DNA of 64,000 bases from Periplaneta americana (taxonomy: Eukaryota; Arthropoda; Insecta; Blattodea; Blattidae), in NCBI RefSeq assembly GCF_040183065.1, contig NW_027185502.1, positions 1,849,501-1,913,500 of the forward strand, given 5' to 3'. Position numbers and translations under genes: made by a program. Below are positions 1 to 11,299 of this stretch, in pieces. Every line of letters begins with the position of its first letter. Position 1 is the first letter of the stretch. The notes below the pieces were generated by a model. That model searched no databases. It saw nothing but the letters and a program-made list of their open reading frames with translations, and was not told where the DNA came from.

Positions 1-283
1 CAGAAAAAAAGCTTGCAGCTATATTTTAGACCAAGTGACCGAAACTAACCGTCCTAGGGCTTCCAAAATGTAAGAAATCACATGAATCACCATTTTCCCC
101 CTACATCTTGTACACCGGAGGAAGCTTTCTCTTATTTTGTGGAAAATAAGTTGATTAAACGTTAATATATGAATAAACGAATGGGTTCTAAAATCAGAAG
201 CAATAAAGTTTATCCTTACTACGACAAGCTGTAGGGAGCAAAGAAGGTATGTGATCCACCCCAAGAAAAAGTTGAAATAACTG
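1..283. other. unassigned sequence
   Basis: I see no convincing gene, repeat boundary or RNA here. Reading frames are short and lack family motifs. It may belong to the decayed reading frame that becomes legible from about 284. Confidence 0.4.
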
Positions 284-765
284 ATATTCCAGCCGAAATA
301 AAATTACAAGCCATTTTTGACCATACAATTAATAGGGTGGTGTTGGTACAACAAGAAATACTTGAAACGGTTATTAAGTGGGGTTGTGACAGTAATAGAG
401 GGAAAGTCGATATAAACAGAAATTCAACATACTAGACAAGTCAAGCCATTACGATAATCCAGATGTGTTTAGTGCCTTCAGACACGCATGCCTGCTGCAG
501 AATTCAAGGCCTCTTCCTACACCAGTCACACAGCTTCTTGGAAAAGATACAAGAGACATGTCACTCAAGAAAATAAATAAAATGGCATAGCAAATTCAAT
601 ATCTTATGCCAACAACGGAGATGGTAGCTATAATACAAGTAAAAGTGTTTTCTAAATTAATACTGATGATGATGGATGGCAAAATTTGCAGTGCCAATAC
701 TAAAAGTCGTCAACATAGATATGCTACATTTAATTGGCTAGACACCAAAAAACCATGAAGGAAGT
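284..765 (+). pseudogene. decayed unidentified reading frame
   Basis: A protein-like stretch can be followed on the plus strand from about 284. The first part, about 45 residues, contains the run ETVIKWGCDSNRG. A frame change near 425 then leads into a second part with PVTQLLGKDTRDMSLKKI and, after a stop near 587, MMDGKICSANTKSRQHRY. Two stops and one frameshift interrupt it. Smooth residue composition across the breaks suggests a once-coding sequence rather than chance. I do not recognise the family. It lies just upstream of a LINE-A fragment but shows no reverse transcriptase motif, so it is probably separate. A transposase or element-encoded protein is the likeliest origin, by inference only. 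Confidence 0.35.
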
Positions 766-841
766 ATCATCTGCAGAAACTCTTTGTGACGTGAGTGCCT
801 TTCCATAATACGGATAAAGAATTCTGTTCAGTAATCTTTAT

Positions 842-1797
842 GTGAAACAACGAGTGAAAATCAGGATAGGAGAAGAAATGTCAGAAGGAAGTGAAATTGG
901 GAGAGAAGTACATCAACAATGGCCTTTATCACCTACACTGTTCAACATCTACTTGGAGGATTTAGTAAAGAACTGTTTTCAGAACATGGGAGTGATAGTA
1001 GGAGGAAGAAGGATAAAGTGCATAAGATTTGCTGATGATATGGCATTGTTAGCAGAGGAGGAAATGATACTAAATGATATGCTACTGGAGCTAATTAATA
1101 GCTGTGAGTTGTATGGGATGAAGATAAATGCAAATAAGACGAAGAGCATGATCACAGGTAGAAAGATACAGAAGATAAACTGGCGAATTCTAAATGAGGC
1201 GTAGAGCAAGTGGACAGCTTCAAATATTTGAGGTGTACTATAAGCAGTAACATGAGCTGCTGCCAGGAAGTCAAAAGGAGGATAACAATGGCCAAGGAAA
1301 CTTTTAATAGAAAAAGGACCTGCGGACCTCTGGAAAAAGAACTAAGGAAGAGACTAGTGAAGTGCTTTGTATGGAGTGTGGCATTGTATGGGGGCAGAAA
1401 CATGAACATTACGATGAAGTGACGAGAAGCGAATAGAAGCATTTGAAATGTGCATATGGAGAAGAATGGAACGTGTGAAATGGACAGACAGAATAAGAAA
1501 TGAAGCTGTGTTGGAAAGAGTGAGTGAAGAAAGAATGATGCTGAAACTGATAAGGAAGAGAAAAAGGAATTGGTTGGATCAATGGCTGACAAGAAGCTGC
1601 CTACTGAGGGATGCACTGAAGGAATGATGAACGGGAGAAGAGTTCGGGGTAGAAGAAGATATCAGATGATAGACGACATTAAGATATTTGTATCATATGA
1701 GGAAACAAAAAGGAAAGCAGAAAATAGGAAAGACTGGAGAAAACTGGGTTTGCAGTGAAAACCCTGCCCTTGGGCAGAACAGTAAATGAATGAATTC
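842..1797 (+). mobile_element. LINE-A copy: 3' half with reverse transcriptase remnant
   Basis: This is the 3' half of a non-LTR retrotransposon. Frame 842-1204 carries the catalytic box FADDMALLAEE and then LYGMKINANKTK, a typical reverse transcriptase core followed by the thumb region. Another frame (1210-1422) continues with DSFKYLRCTISS and FVWSVALYGG, and the last part (1570-1758) reads KRKAENRKDWRKLGLQ before the stop. Frames change and stop several times, so it is dead. The 3' end carries the hairpin CTGCCCTTGGGCAG (1764-1777) and a tail of ATGA units. The endonuclease and 5' part are missing, which is the usual 5' truncation of LINEs. Four other copies lie at 12.1, 20.5, 35.9 and 45.3 kb. 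It resembles RTE-like families, but the clade is not settled. Confidence 0.85.
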
Positions 1798-1799
1798 TT

Positions 1800-2588
1800 G
1801 TTGCACATTTCGTATCGACTGGAATTGAAAAAAGTGGCAAGTTCGAAATCCAGAAGAAAAGACAATCTTAGCTGCCAAGAAAAAACAATGAGAGGTTAAT
1901 TTAGATTGGAAATGGGATTAATAGTTGGTAGTTCTGTACCGAGAGGTAGAGGTAATACAAATTAGAACAATATCGCACCCCAATTTTTCGAATATCCAAA
2001 ATTATTTTGGTCAATCATAGATATAAAAATATAAAGAACTAGTGGCTTGTGCAGCAAATGCTGCTGCAAACTAAGTTCGTTAGACGTTCAAATAAAAATT
2101 TTTCAGATTTATTTTCAATGAAGAATACTTGTCTTTTTGATAGTTATTTGCTTCCATAATAATGAAACATACTCCCTCTGAATGGATTTTTTTAGGCCAA
2201 ATACTTTTTCTTGAACCTACCCAACTTCAGTTTTTGAGTTTCAACGCGAAAACGCAAATATCAATGTCAGGACGATAGCAGTAGCTATTTCAGGTCATTG
2301 TGGATTGTAGGCAAAAGTTAAAAAAATGTCAGGTTTGCTAAGCTTTCGAACAATAGCATTTTCGTATAGCTGCTGCATGTAGAACTTGAAATGTAGAGCG
2401 TAAAATCATTTTATCCTACTAAGAGATCTTGCTGAAATGATCTGGAGACTACAAAATTTTCTAGGTCTCTTATTTTATCAGTAAGTAAATACCTTTTTAT
2501 CTTTCCTTAGGAACTGTAATTTTTGCGCTCTCTCGAGCCAATACTGAAGACAATGACACATATCAATATCTACACTACACCGCCATTA
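1800..2588. other. unassigned sequence
   Basis: AT-rich DNA between two LINE fragments. I find no coding stretch with a recognisable motif and no clear repeat boundary. Confidence 0.4.
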
Positions 2589-2589
2589 C

Positions 2590-2680
2590 TTGCTTACTTA
2601 CTTACTGGCTTTTAAGGAACCCGGAGGTTCATTGCCGCCCTCACATAAGCCCGCCATTGGTCCCTATCCTAAGCTACAGT
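2590..2680 (-). mobile_element. LINE-B 3'-end fragment
   Basis: The reverse strand matches the 3' end of the LINE-B copy at 21150-21200: it encodes the same run RAYVRAAMNLRVP and ends with a tail of TAAG units, seen here as CTTACTTACTTACT. Only about 90 bp is present, an extreme 5' truncation. Confidence 0.8.
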
Positions 2681-2684
2681 GCCA

Positions 2685-3199
2685 TTAAGTATATGAAAAA
2701 GACCCAACCCCACTGGTTTAATAAGTATAAAAATATTTGATTTTTAATAACAATATTATTATCTTAAGTTTTGTAGTTATATATAGACGTTACTCAGTAA
2801 ATTATAGAAATGAAGATCTAATATAAAATATTCTTTCTCTGCGTCTACTTACATAAAGCCCAAAAGGTTTCATATATCAGTATAGCATTATGTGTTGCAT
2901 TAACAATAATAATATTTCATTTTTAATGGTAATAATGCCATCAAACATTCTTAAGTTTTGTAGTTCTTAATATCCAATACACAGCTGTACTCGGAAAACT
3001 ATAGACCAGAGAATCAGACCTATAAATTATTTTTATACGTTATCAAAAAATTGCACAAATGAAGATCGACATATTGGCATTATGATGGGAAAGAATCTGA
3101 GCCGTCTGAACTCTATGTCAGCAATCCTGTAGGTCATGGCCTTCGTGTAACAGCCTATTGTTTATTGTAGTGTGTGTTTTGTTTTATTCTGAAATGCAA
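2685..3199. other. unassigned AT-rich sequence with weak internal repetition
   Basis: Two stretches, about 2740-2830 and 2920-3010, share the phrase TCTTAAGTTTTGTAGTT and similar surroundings, suggesting an old partial duplication. There is no gene. Confidence 0.35.
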
Positions 3200-3249
3200 C
3201 ACGGCCGACTTGATGCTCGCTTCGCTTAAGTCGGCCGTGACTGTAATTA
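3200..3249. repeat. perfect 12-bp inverted repeat (hairpin)
   Basis: CACGGCCGACTT at 3200-3211 is repeated as its exact reverse complement at 3238-3249, with a 26-nt loop. Its GC content is far above the surroundings. It could be the terminus of an element or a structured RNA; neither is shown. Confidence 0.6.
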
Positions 3250-3427
3250 ATTAGTTCTCAAAACTAACGAAAGATGGATTTTGGAAAAAAGGAAAATGAT
3301 GTAGGAAAATTGACATTTCACTGAAAACTACTACTTTTCCGAAAAACTTTGGGTTCCAAGCTTCAAAATGAGGAGTCATTTATTAAAATCTGTTCAGCCG
3401 TTTTCCCGTAATTTCCATTACCAGTTC

Positions 3428-3430
<3 letters not shown>

Positions 3431-3467
<37 letters not shown>
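3431..3467. repeat. (AT)n microsatellite
   Basis: Uninterrupted AT dinucleotide run of about 36 bp. Confidence 0.95.
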
Positions 3468-3471
<4 letters not shown>

Positions 3472-3833
3472 AGACAATTTTATGTCATTCTGCGCGCAAT
3501 ATAATTATCTTTGTACATGTTACAAGCTAAGCGGTGAAGGTGGAGTGTGACGGTCTTCGTAGTGCAGCGTGTACGGACTTGACCGTATGCCGGCGTACGA
3601 CCGCTCGCCGTGCGCCAACAGATTCTGTTAGCAGCGGAACCGGCCTGCGTAGAAATACTCTGCATAGCTGCGCAACGAGTTAACTATAGAGAGGCAACAT
3701 ACCATTGATAAGCTCTCCCTGCGGTACTATGGACCGCCATTTTTTGTTTGGTTATAGAAAAGCAGAATGTGCTGTGCTTAACACGTGTTAACACTGTCAA
3801 TCTGATGTAAAATAATGTTTTAATGCTGGAACT

Positions 3834-3905
3834 ATGCCGGCTGTGTGTTCAACATACAACTGCACACGCAGAACCAACAAAACAGAAGATATATCTTATT
3901 TTTAA
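3834..3905 (+). pseudogene. THAP-like zinc-finger N-terminus (fragment)
   Basis: The frame starting with ATG at 3834 reads MPAVCSTYNCTRR and stops after 23 residues. A start Met followed within a few residues by a C-x4-C pair and a basic stretch is how THAP zinc fingers begin; these occur in P-element-type transposases and host regulators. The C-x2-H half of the finger is absent. The stop TAA directly precedes GTAAGC, which resembles a splice donor, so this may be the broken end of a first exon. The preceding 350 bp is GC-richer than its surroundings. The match is short and could be chance. Confidence 0.3.
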
Positions 3906-4212
3906 GTAAGCGCATCAGCTTCGCAATGTACATTTCTTTTGATATATATTACTTAGTAAGCTTATACAATGTGGGATGGACAAGTCAGTATATTAATGAG
4001 AGTAAATATTATGAAAACAAATAGTCCTTTAACACCACTTTAAACTTCTTATTACAAATTTGAAATTGTGCCAAGTGGTAATTTGGTTATAATGTTGCTA
4101 ACGGAAACAACGGGAAACTTTCAATAATAAAAATATGTCTTGTAGTTTTTAATGAATAATTCATTTCATATTCTTGTATAATACAGTTTCAATAATAGTA
4201 TTTCACAATGCT

Positions 4213-4249
4213 TCTACTGCTGCTGCTGCTGCTACTACTGCTACTGCTT
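4213..4249. repeat. (CTG/CTA)n microsatellite
   Basis: Imperfect run of CTG and CTA triplets of about 36 bp. Confidence 0.85.
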
Positions 4250-4621
4250 ATGTAGGCCTATTTGTATTAATTGTAAACTTGGGTTAGTAGAAGAGAAATT
4301 AAAATAAAATAAAATAAATTATTATTTATAGATTTTTTATTAATTTGCCCTACAGGATAATATCTGTGATATTGACAATTAATACTTGAGGAGAAATTAA
4401 TAAAAAATCTATAATATTCTCATAGCTGCAGTGCATATGTCTGTACAGATTACTGTGCACGTAACTGCGGAATCCCGGCCAAACAAGTCACTCAGCTGAG
4501 TGCGCTCCTAGTATAATGGCAGTTGACATTGGATACACGTCAACATATATGCCTAACTTGGAGTCAGGCCACAAAGGGAAACATTGAAAGGGGAGGGTTC
4601 GGTCCGGTGCTGTGGATTGAA

Positions 4622-4694
4622 GTCGGCGTAGCTCAGTGGTCAGAGCGCTTGGTACGTAGAACCAAGGACGCGGGTTCGATTCCCGGCGCCCCAT
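4622..4694 (+). other. tRNA-like sequence (probable SINE head)
   Basis: A-box TAGCTCAGTGG and B-box GGTTCGATTCC are present at tRNA spacing, and the D arm and T arm fold. The anticodon stem can pair as TTGGT/ACCAA, giving GTA in the anticodon position, but base 33 is C rather than T and the outer three acceptor pairs are mismatched. These defects argue against a working tRNA gene and for a tRNA-derived repeat head with an internal RNA polymerase III promoter. Confidence 0.6.
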
Positions 4695-4699
4695 AGTGT

Positions 4700-5550
4700 T
4701 TCTAAATACAATTCTAGCAGGACAAAATTAATAACTCTCCTCGTTTCTAAAAGATTTTCATAAAATTTTGTATACAGGTTACAAATGGCATTTTGTATTT
4801 GCGTGTAAACTCTGATTACGATTGGATAGAATAAACCACCCTTTTAAAGGGGTTGAATTTTAAAGAATTATAATAATTTTACAAAACTGATTTTCGCAGG
4901 GATTGGAACGAAATCACAAATGCATTATATACTTTCTATTTGATTTTAATCTGTGAAGGATGTTAAAAATACACAACAGTCGTACATATTGAGTCAAATA
5001 TCATTTATTTTTTAAAATAAAATAGCCTACATATTAATACAATTTTAACAAAACCGCTAACTCTGGTTAAATAGACTCATTTGAAATATTTACAGATATT
5101 TGAGAGAGTTGCAACTGTATTAATTTTCAATCATCATCATCATCATCATCATTACCATCGTGATCCTGGAGCAGTCTCAGTAGGTCTACATCAGAAGATA
5201 CACTTTTTCTACTGTTTTGGCGTTAGATACGAAGAATACTTACCATCGGGCCAGAGGAAATTCCATCAAATCCATCGTCGTATCGGCTCTACAAAATTTG
5301 CGCGCGTGATAAGCTTATTCCCTGAAATCCTTGTAATCTTTGTTTCGGACTGCTTGGGGCTCCTCGGACATCATCCCAACAGAAGTACGGCTTACCTTAT
5401 CAACTGTGCATCATGGGTAAGTATTTTACGCACACTTTGCGGCATGTAATACCACTTATATTTCTGGATGTAGAATTCTACAGTGCCCAAAGAGTATTTT
5501 TTCAAACTCTCCAATATTAATACTGTACCCACTGGCGATTGTTTTAAGCA
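4700..5550. other. unassigned sequence with short (CAT)n run
   Basis: No gene is supported. A short CAT repeat at about 5132-5155 gives a histidine run in a 122-residue open frame (5081-5449), but the frame shows no family motif. Confidence 0.4.
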
Positions 5551-5610
5551 GTGGTCGGCAAAGATTACGTCATATAAAATGCAGCCCGCAATACACAGCG
5601 AAGGGAATGT
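5551..5610 (+). other. possible hAT left terminus
   Basis: CAGTGGTCGGCAAAG followed by ACGTCA and CAGCCCGC resembles the terminus of Charlie-type hAT elements. A related sequence, CAGTGGTCGCCAACTC with ACGTCA and CAGCCCGC downstream, occurs at 21481. No matching right terminus or target duplication was found for either. Confidence 0.35.
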
Positions 5611-5883
5611 AGGAGAGAAGGGTATCCAGATTCCTTAACGTCGAATGAACAAGTGTTGGCTAAGGGGATGGAAATCATGCCTTACCCCTCCCCCTGCTTG
5701 TATATTAAGGGGTTGATTCGCGAGTTACGAAATGGTTTTAAAGATGGTTCCAAATCACCAAATCAAGCCTTCATGTACGCCAGTAGTTTCTGATGCCAAA
5801 CCTGGCTCTTCAAAGAACCTCCGCGCGCTATTCCCGTCATTAGTCGTACCAAATTCTGGTTTTGGGAATGTCGATAAGAAGTC

Positions 5884-6141
5884 TCATTTCTTTACGTAAG
5901 CGATCTTGTTTTCTTTTCTTTCATTCATTTTCGTGACCCTTTCTGAGTAAAAACTTAACACTTGCTTTACCATTTCTGCTGCATCAGGCCTGTATGTTGA
6001 TCTCAAATCAATTTCTGCGACAAGAGCAATCTCATCAACCGAGTGTGTTTCCAGCAAAGGCTTCAGCTTCCTCTTCTGACTTCTTAGCACATTCATGAAA
6101 CGGCCTTTGTGGACGATCTTTCTTTTTTCGTTGCTAAACAC
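5884..6141 (-). CDS. hypothetical 85-residue open frame
   Basis: An 85-residue basic, charged frame with the runs VDEIALVAEIDLRSTYRP and VTKMNERKENK and no hydrophobic segment. Its composition is more protein-like than the surrounding AT-rich frames, but I recognise no domain. It lies about 330 bp inside a possible hAT terminus (5551) and on the opposite strand, so it may be a transposon remnant. It could also be spurious. Confidence 0.25.
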   Translation of the reverse strand: MFSNEKRKIVHKGRFMNVLRSQKRKLKPLLETHSVDEIALVAEIDLRSTYRPDAAEMVKQVLSFYSERVTKMNERKENKIAYVKK

Positions 6142-6985
6142 ATTCTATTTTTTAAAAAAAGTCATTTTAACACTTAATCAATCCTTGTATTTCCTTAAGA
6201 AATTGTCTTTTAATACGTAGAAGCAATTAGTCCATTGCTCTTTAAGTTTCATTCAGAATTCAGCACGTATTTCTGCACTAATTTACGATCATGTCCCTCA
6301 GAATCTCCTGAACCATTTGAATTAATACATACTCACACACACAGGCTAAACTTCTTAAAATATTACTTTTTGTCACAAAATGTCAACTAGTTCTCTTCTT
6401 GGAATTCCGTCCACCATCACTAAAATATAAATAAAAGGAGAAGGTGGTTGAAGTTGGTTACAAAACCTTTATAGTTACATACCTAAATGACTAATGTAAA
6501 TGCTGAACCTGCTTTGACAATGACCTTTTGTGGCCTTTGCTTTTGCGGGCCTGCTACAGCAAACACAATTTTAAAAATTTTCCTGGAACACTTCTCTATG
6601 TATTAATGAGTATTATAACTAAATAACACAATGTTAAAGTTCGAAAATGCACTAAAAATGTAGGGAAATACCTGTAGTTTTATTCATCGAAACTCGAAGG
6701 GGATTGGCAATATGTTATATCTTCACACATCGATGTTCCGAAGGTAACTTGCCGGGCGATGCTAACGAGAATAGAATGTCTGTGCTGAACACTTGGCTTC
6801 TACTGCTCCTGCGCAGACCACAATAATTTATATGGAAAACTGAATACGAATCGTAGATACACGACTATTTAGGATTATAAAACTGCAGTATTTATATTGT
6901 TTTGAAGCTCAAACTTTTATACCTTTTGTCCAGTCAGATTTGAGTTTGAAACCACTGTGCGCCGGAGCGAATTTTTCTCCTCAAA

Positions 6986-6986
<1 letters not shown>
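6142..6986. other. unassigned sequence
   Basis: AT-rich DNA without a recognisable gene or repeat. Confidence 0.35.

Positions 6987-6987
<1 letters not shown>

Positions 6988-7025
<38 letters not shown>
6988..7025. repeat. (ATT)n microsatellite
   Basis: Twelve or so ATT units. Confidence 0.95.
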
Positions 7026-7027
<2 letters not shown>

Positions 7028-7582
7028 TTTTCGGACACATTAATATTTAAATTAAACATTTCGCCATTGTTTTTGTAAAAAGCTGATTTATATATAAATA
7101 AATAAGTAATTAAGACTTTGGTTAAGACTTTAACAATTCTAAAAATGTCTCATTCCCTTGGATTTAAATTAAAGTAGGCGTACCGTAAATCGTAATATTC
7201 GTTTATGGATGATTAAATCCTCTGAATAGAGGCTGCATTGCCCCAAAAAATTTTAAGATGAAAAGGACTGAGCATAAGCGAAATATATATTTAATAAGTT
7301 TGTAGGACCAAGAGTTTAGTATTTAATTACTGTGTACAGGGCCCACTTGAATTTTCTATTTATCAATGCATAAGGCTGTTTTTGTTAACAAAGAGGAAAC
7401 TCAGCACTTACATCACACACAATTTGTCATTATTGCGTGAAATGTAAGAACAGTTTTATCCTCGAAAAGCATCAGCCTAGTTGCGAGATCAATATACATA
7501 TTTTGTTTGAAATTATATCAGACTACACAATGTGTCCATCTCGCGAAAAGAAGTGTAGTAAGCTGTGACTCCTGTAGTTTTT

Positions 7583-7652
<70 letters not shown>

Positions 7653-7669
7653 TAGATAGATAGATAGAT
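7583..7669. repeat. (GACA)n(GATA)n compound microsatellite
   Basis: About 17 GACA units switch to about 4 GATA units. It may be the tail of a decayed minus-strand element lying at 7670-8280: the reverse strand there reads RRRYVTNRVKYRKVDGENVK before a stop, which looks once-coding but is unassigned. Confidence 0.9.
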
Positions 7670-8500
7670 TTATTTGTTCCATAATATTCTTACATTTGCT
7701 TTACAGCATAGAATAAAGAACATGTCCAATTCTTACGTTTAACAATAAAATGCAAATATGAAATATGTACAGAATTAATACCTTAATAACAATAATATTT
7801 TATATTGTATGTAATATGTTTACCATTTAATATTATTATAATATTTACACAGTACTGTGAAATGTCAAGAATTCATCTACAGAATAGAAAGTGTGAGATA
7901 TTAAGTAACAATGTTAACAGTAAGTAGGCCTATCCTATCGTTTCAATAAATGTGGTGAGTTATTAGTAACCATTAGTGCCATTCTTTAATTGTTATTTTG
8001 CATGCTATGAGGTTATTTGTACTTTTAATAATTGCAGTTTTGTAAAAGTCCCTGTGTTATATTCATTGTTGAAGTTAATTTTTCTAAATAATTATTGAAT
8101 CTTTTAACATTTTCGCCATCAACTTTCCTATATTTTACTCTATTAGTTACATAACGTCGTCTTTTAAAATCACTTTGAGCATTGAATTACATGGTTTTTA
8201 TTAGTTAGAATAGATGATGTAAGGTAATTAAATTTGTGAGGAAGCCAAAAATTATGTATTTCTTTTAGATGCTTTGGTTTGGTTACACTGAATATAACTT
8301 CTCACTTAATATCTGGGCTATATTTAGTGGAACTAATAAAACGTACAGCAGTTATAAAACGTCAAATTCAGCGTGTTTTTTACTTTTTGAATATTACTGT
8401 AGGCTTAATCTGTAACTCAGTTCACAATAATACTAACTTCATCACTGTCGCACATCCGCGAGCGGGGAAGATGAATTAATGTATGCTTGGCTAGGCCCGA
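7670..8500 (-). other. AT-rich region with a possible decayed reverse-strand frame
   Basis: No gene is established. About 45 residues on the reverse strand near 8050-8180 look once-coding. The region could be the 3' part of a retroelement whose tail is the tetranucleotide array at 7583-7669, by analogy with the LINE 3' ends at 24 kb. Confidence 0.25.
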
Positions 8501-8855
8501 CCCTTTATATAATCGTACGAGGGTTGTCCAAGTCCGATAGAAGGCCTGGGTGGCAGTGCATTTCCCTACAACCCCCACCCTCTCACTCACTGGAGTCAAA
8601 CTCCGTTCCATTTGTATTTGCCTCTGACCTGCGAGTGGCGTATCGTCCAATGTATCTCACGAAACCATGTACCTCTATAAAAACGAAAGTTCCAAGTAGG
8701 ATGGGAGGATGCATTTTTTGCTGACAATATGATGAGAATATAAAATGTATGATTTTTGTTCACAAGTATTACTAGGAAAACGGTGGTAAGTACAACACAA
8801 AACGGCATTATAAGTTACTACATGTTACTGAAGAAACATTAAAAGGTTAAGTGTT

Positions 8856-8864
8856 GTTATTATT

Positions 8865-8928
<64 letters not shown>
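8856..8928. repeat. (ATC)n microsatellite
   Basis: About 23 ATC units inside the deleted hAT-A copy, at the position of the missing coding region. Confidence 0.95.
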
Positions 8929-8937
8929 ACGCTGTAG

Positions 8938-9294
8938 GTCGATCCTTTTTTCAGCAGATGTACGAATAATGCGGTTAGATCTTCAATTTAAACTCACTGA
9001 TTTACAATGTGATGTTAAATGAAAGCTAGATGATAGGACTTGACAAATGTTGAACTTTTCACATCTTTGCCAGAAAATAAATATCCGAAGCTTCGTTCTT
9101 TCTCTTGCTCTGTTGAATCCATGTTCGCTACAACTTACGTTTGTGAAAAATTATTTTCAACAATGAAAATAGTAAAAATCAAATTTAGATCACGACTGAC
9201 AGACAAATACCTTCGTGATCAACTACGATTGGCAGTAAGTGACGTAATTCCTGATTTTGAAACTCTGCCGCAGAGACATTCTGAAGACAGTTAA
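8938..9294 (+). pseudogene. hAT-A transposase, C-terminal fragment
   Basis: From 9040 the frame reads NKYPKLRSFSCSVESMFATT followed by YVCEKLFSTMKIVK and ends RHSEDS at 9294. This is the conserved hAT dimerisation region near the C-terminus, where tyrosine-proline and CEK/RxFS motifs recur in insect hAT proteins. Upstream DNA (8938-9040) matches 37260-37380 on the other strand but carries a frameshift. Both catalytic domain halves are missing, so the fragment cannot act alone. The open 84-residue frame probably survives by chance rather than selection. Confidence 0.8.
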
Positions 9295-9639
9295 TTTTAG
9301 GTTGTGATATTGTTCATTTATTTCTTCGTTACACGTACTAAACATTAGTTTGTAGCCTTGTACTGTATAAAATTATATTTAAGTGCTTGACGTAAGGAAA
9401 ATGAAATCCGTTAATGTCAGACAGTTGCTTCACTTCCCCTTCGGGTGTCCGCCTCCCTCCATAGGTGCTATGCACGTTGCAGCTTACACAGTGGCTCGGC
9501 GCACGATAGCATTTGCGCCACCGCTGGCATAGAGTAATCTGATGAGCCCCACGAGTCCGGAGCCCCAAGCTCTTCCTGTATCAACATCGGGAGCATGTGC
9601 TACCCACAAGACAATATGAATGGATGATGGAAGAAATGA

Positions 9640-9808
9640 GGGAGTAGATGGAGACTATTGACAGAATGGCAGAGGAAACGGGAGTACATAGAGAAAACCT
9701 CTCTGGAAAGTCTGTTTTGTCCATCACAAATTCCATCACCACCTGGGCGATGATCGAATTCGGGCCGCCTGAGTGAGAGGCCAGATCACTAGCACTGCAG
9801 CCACAAAT
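9640..9808 (-). mobile_element. tRNA-derived SINE
   Basis: On the minus strand an A-box-like TGGCTGCAGTGCTAGTG (9787-9803) is followed by a B-box-like CGAATTCGATC (9752-9762) at tRNA spacing, and then by a non-tRNA body. The head reads as a degenerate tRNA. The element would be made by RNA polymerase III and moved by a LINE. I cannot delimit the 3' end or a target duplication. It lies between the hAT-A right end (9526) and a pogo-like element. Confidence 0.55.
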
Positions 9809-9983
9809 GCGTTATACTAACAAGGAAATAGTGTAGGGTAACTTAGGGTCTTTTGGACAGTGGGGCTTGTTGGACACTTCGTACTTTAACGTGTTACCTC
9901 GCCACTTGAGGGCACCACATTCTGCTAGAAGTCAATGACGGAAGTAGCCACGAGTGGAAGCTTCACAGAGAATAGAGAATCTA

Positions 9984-11024
9984 CAGGGACATCATTTTAT
10001 TTTTACTAACATTTTTAATATTAATTTGACTATACCTCTGGATCAACGCTGTTTGCTATCCCCTTCCACGACTGGAGTTCGATGATACTGACGTAATATA
10101 CAAACAAATCACTTTACTAGGTATAGGAGGGAAGAAAAGCAGTTCATCCATTTACGTAAACTAGGAAATATTGCGCTTTTGAGTTTAATCATTTTCATTA
10201 GGTTTTTGTTTAATCAAAATACAGTACAGTATTAACAATGAGTGTTTTTACTCACGGACTGAGCTGTCCATGTGGACGTATTCATTATGCAGTGTACATT
10301 ATACTGTCTACACACATTAGCGTACAATGTAAAGAATGAAGTTAAATTGAAAAATAATCATAATATGGATATTAAACACATTTCGATATAGGCTTCAGTT
10401 CTAATGTGCATATTATCGCACTATAGCATATTGTACTTAATTCCAATTACCAGTTCTTCGTACTAGTAACTGATGTTGAAATAATTATGTACATACTCTA
10501 TAAAAGAGTACCTTACGTACTGTAAATTCAATCTTCACTTCTGCCCGATCCGAAAAGATAAAATTACTCAGACATACTATCTACTATCCGTCCAAGTGGT
10601 TATGTCGTAGGGTCGTAGAAAGGAGGGAACTCACGTGACAGTTAATTTACTTAACGAGGCCCTTTTATTAAAGTTATTTTAAACAGTTGTATAATATTAC
10701 GTAGACGTCCAATTCCTAACAGAAATTAATGTTCTCAGAAAAGAGCTAAGACAGCCCAGCCACTAGCTGGCGAATAAAAGCTGGTTGGGGAAACCGGAAT
10801 ACGACGTAAGCAAATGGACGACAGTACCTATGCGAAAATGATTCAATATTAAAAGCTCTTTCGTCACTGGAAAATTCGAACATATTTTTGGAACGTACTG
10901 TGGCTACTATGACTGTATATGCGGTCAAGGATCTGTGTGGAAGATGGTTGAAGGGGTGGGAGTGAAGTACATTCAAAAACTCAGGTACAATAAAAACTGA
11001 AGTAAAAATAAAATGATGTCCCTG
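9984..11024 (+). mobile_element. Q element copy Q1 (TA-flanked, non-autonomous)
   Basis: The 1041-bp element begins CAGGGACATCATTTTATTTT and ends with the reverse complement of the same sequence. TA lies on both sides (9982-9983 and 11025-11026). The TA duplication and terminal inverted repeats fit Tc1/mariner-superfamily or related elements. There is no reading frame with a transposase motif, so it would depend on a transposase supplied in trans. Related copies: Q2 57499-58611 (opposite orientation), Q3 60446-61525 and Q4 62393-63104. Q1 interrupts the pogo-like element. Confidence 0.85.
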
Positions 11025-11299
11025 TACAAAGAAACCGTGAAATATACAGCGTAGGTGAGTGAAAATACAATACATCTGTTTTAATGTTTACGTAAAACAT
11101 CAGTTGTTATAATTGAAAGACTTTTGTAATTAATCATTTACGTGTGTGAAAGATATCAGATGATGAATTGTAAGTTTCCACGTGAAAGCGTAACTGCTTG
11201 TGGCAATGGCATGCAAAGCTGCGGTCTCTGCAGTGACATTAGTGCCTTCGTTCAGCTGCAGGTTGCACAGTGAGCAGGCCTACTGCTGCGTGGCTTGTG

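Larger units (their letters stand above)
8550..9526 (+). mobile_element. hAT-A, internally deleted copy
   Basis: This segment is collinear with both ends of the split hAT-A element at 31136-42050. Bases 8575-8755 match the reverse strand of 41800-41975 (5' region). Bases 8938-9294 encode the transposase C-terminus. Bases 9295-9526 match the reverse strand of 31136-31350 (3' region). The right terminus reads inward as CAGCGGTGGCGCAAATGC, a hAT-type end. The left end is blurred and no target duplication was found. Between the two halves sits an ATC microsatellite (8856-8928) where most of the transposase should be. Confidence 0.75.

Noticed and set aside
2590..2680. Short segment as an independent SINE
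   Set aside because: It is identical in layout to the LINE-B 3' end at 21.15 kb, including the TAAG tail, so a truncated LINE is the simpler reading.
4622..4694. Functional tRNA-Tyr gene
   Set aside because: Three outer acceptor pairs are mismatched, base 33 is C, and insect tRNA-Tyr genes normally have an intron. A tRNA-derived repeat is more likely.
5081..5449. 122-residue frame with a histidine run as a gene
   Set aside because: The His run comes from a CAT microsatellite and the rest has no motif or supporting splice or start signals.
10746..11075. 109-residue minus-strand frame as a gene
   Set aside because: It lies within non-coding element Q1; the equivalent frames in Q2-Q4 are broken in different places.
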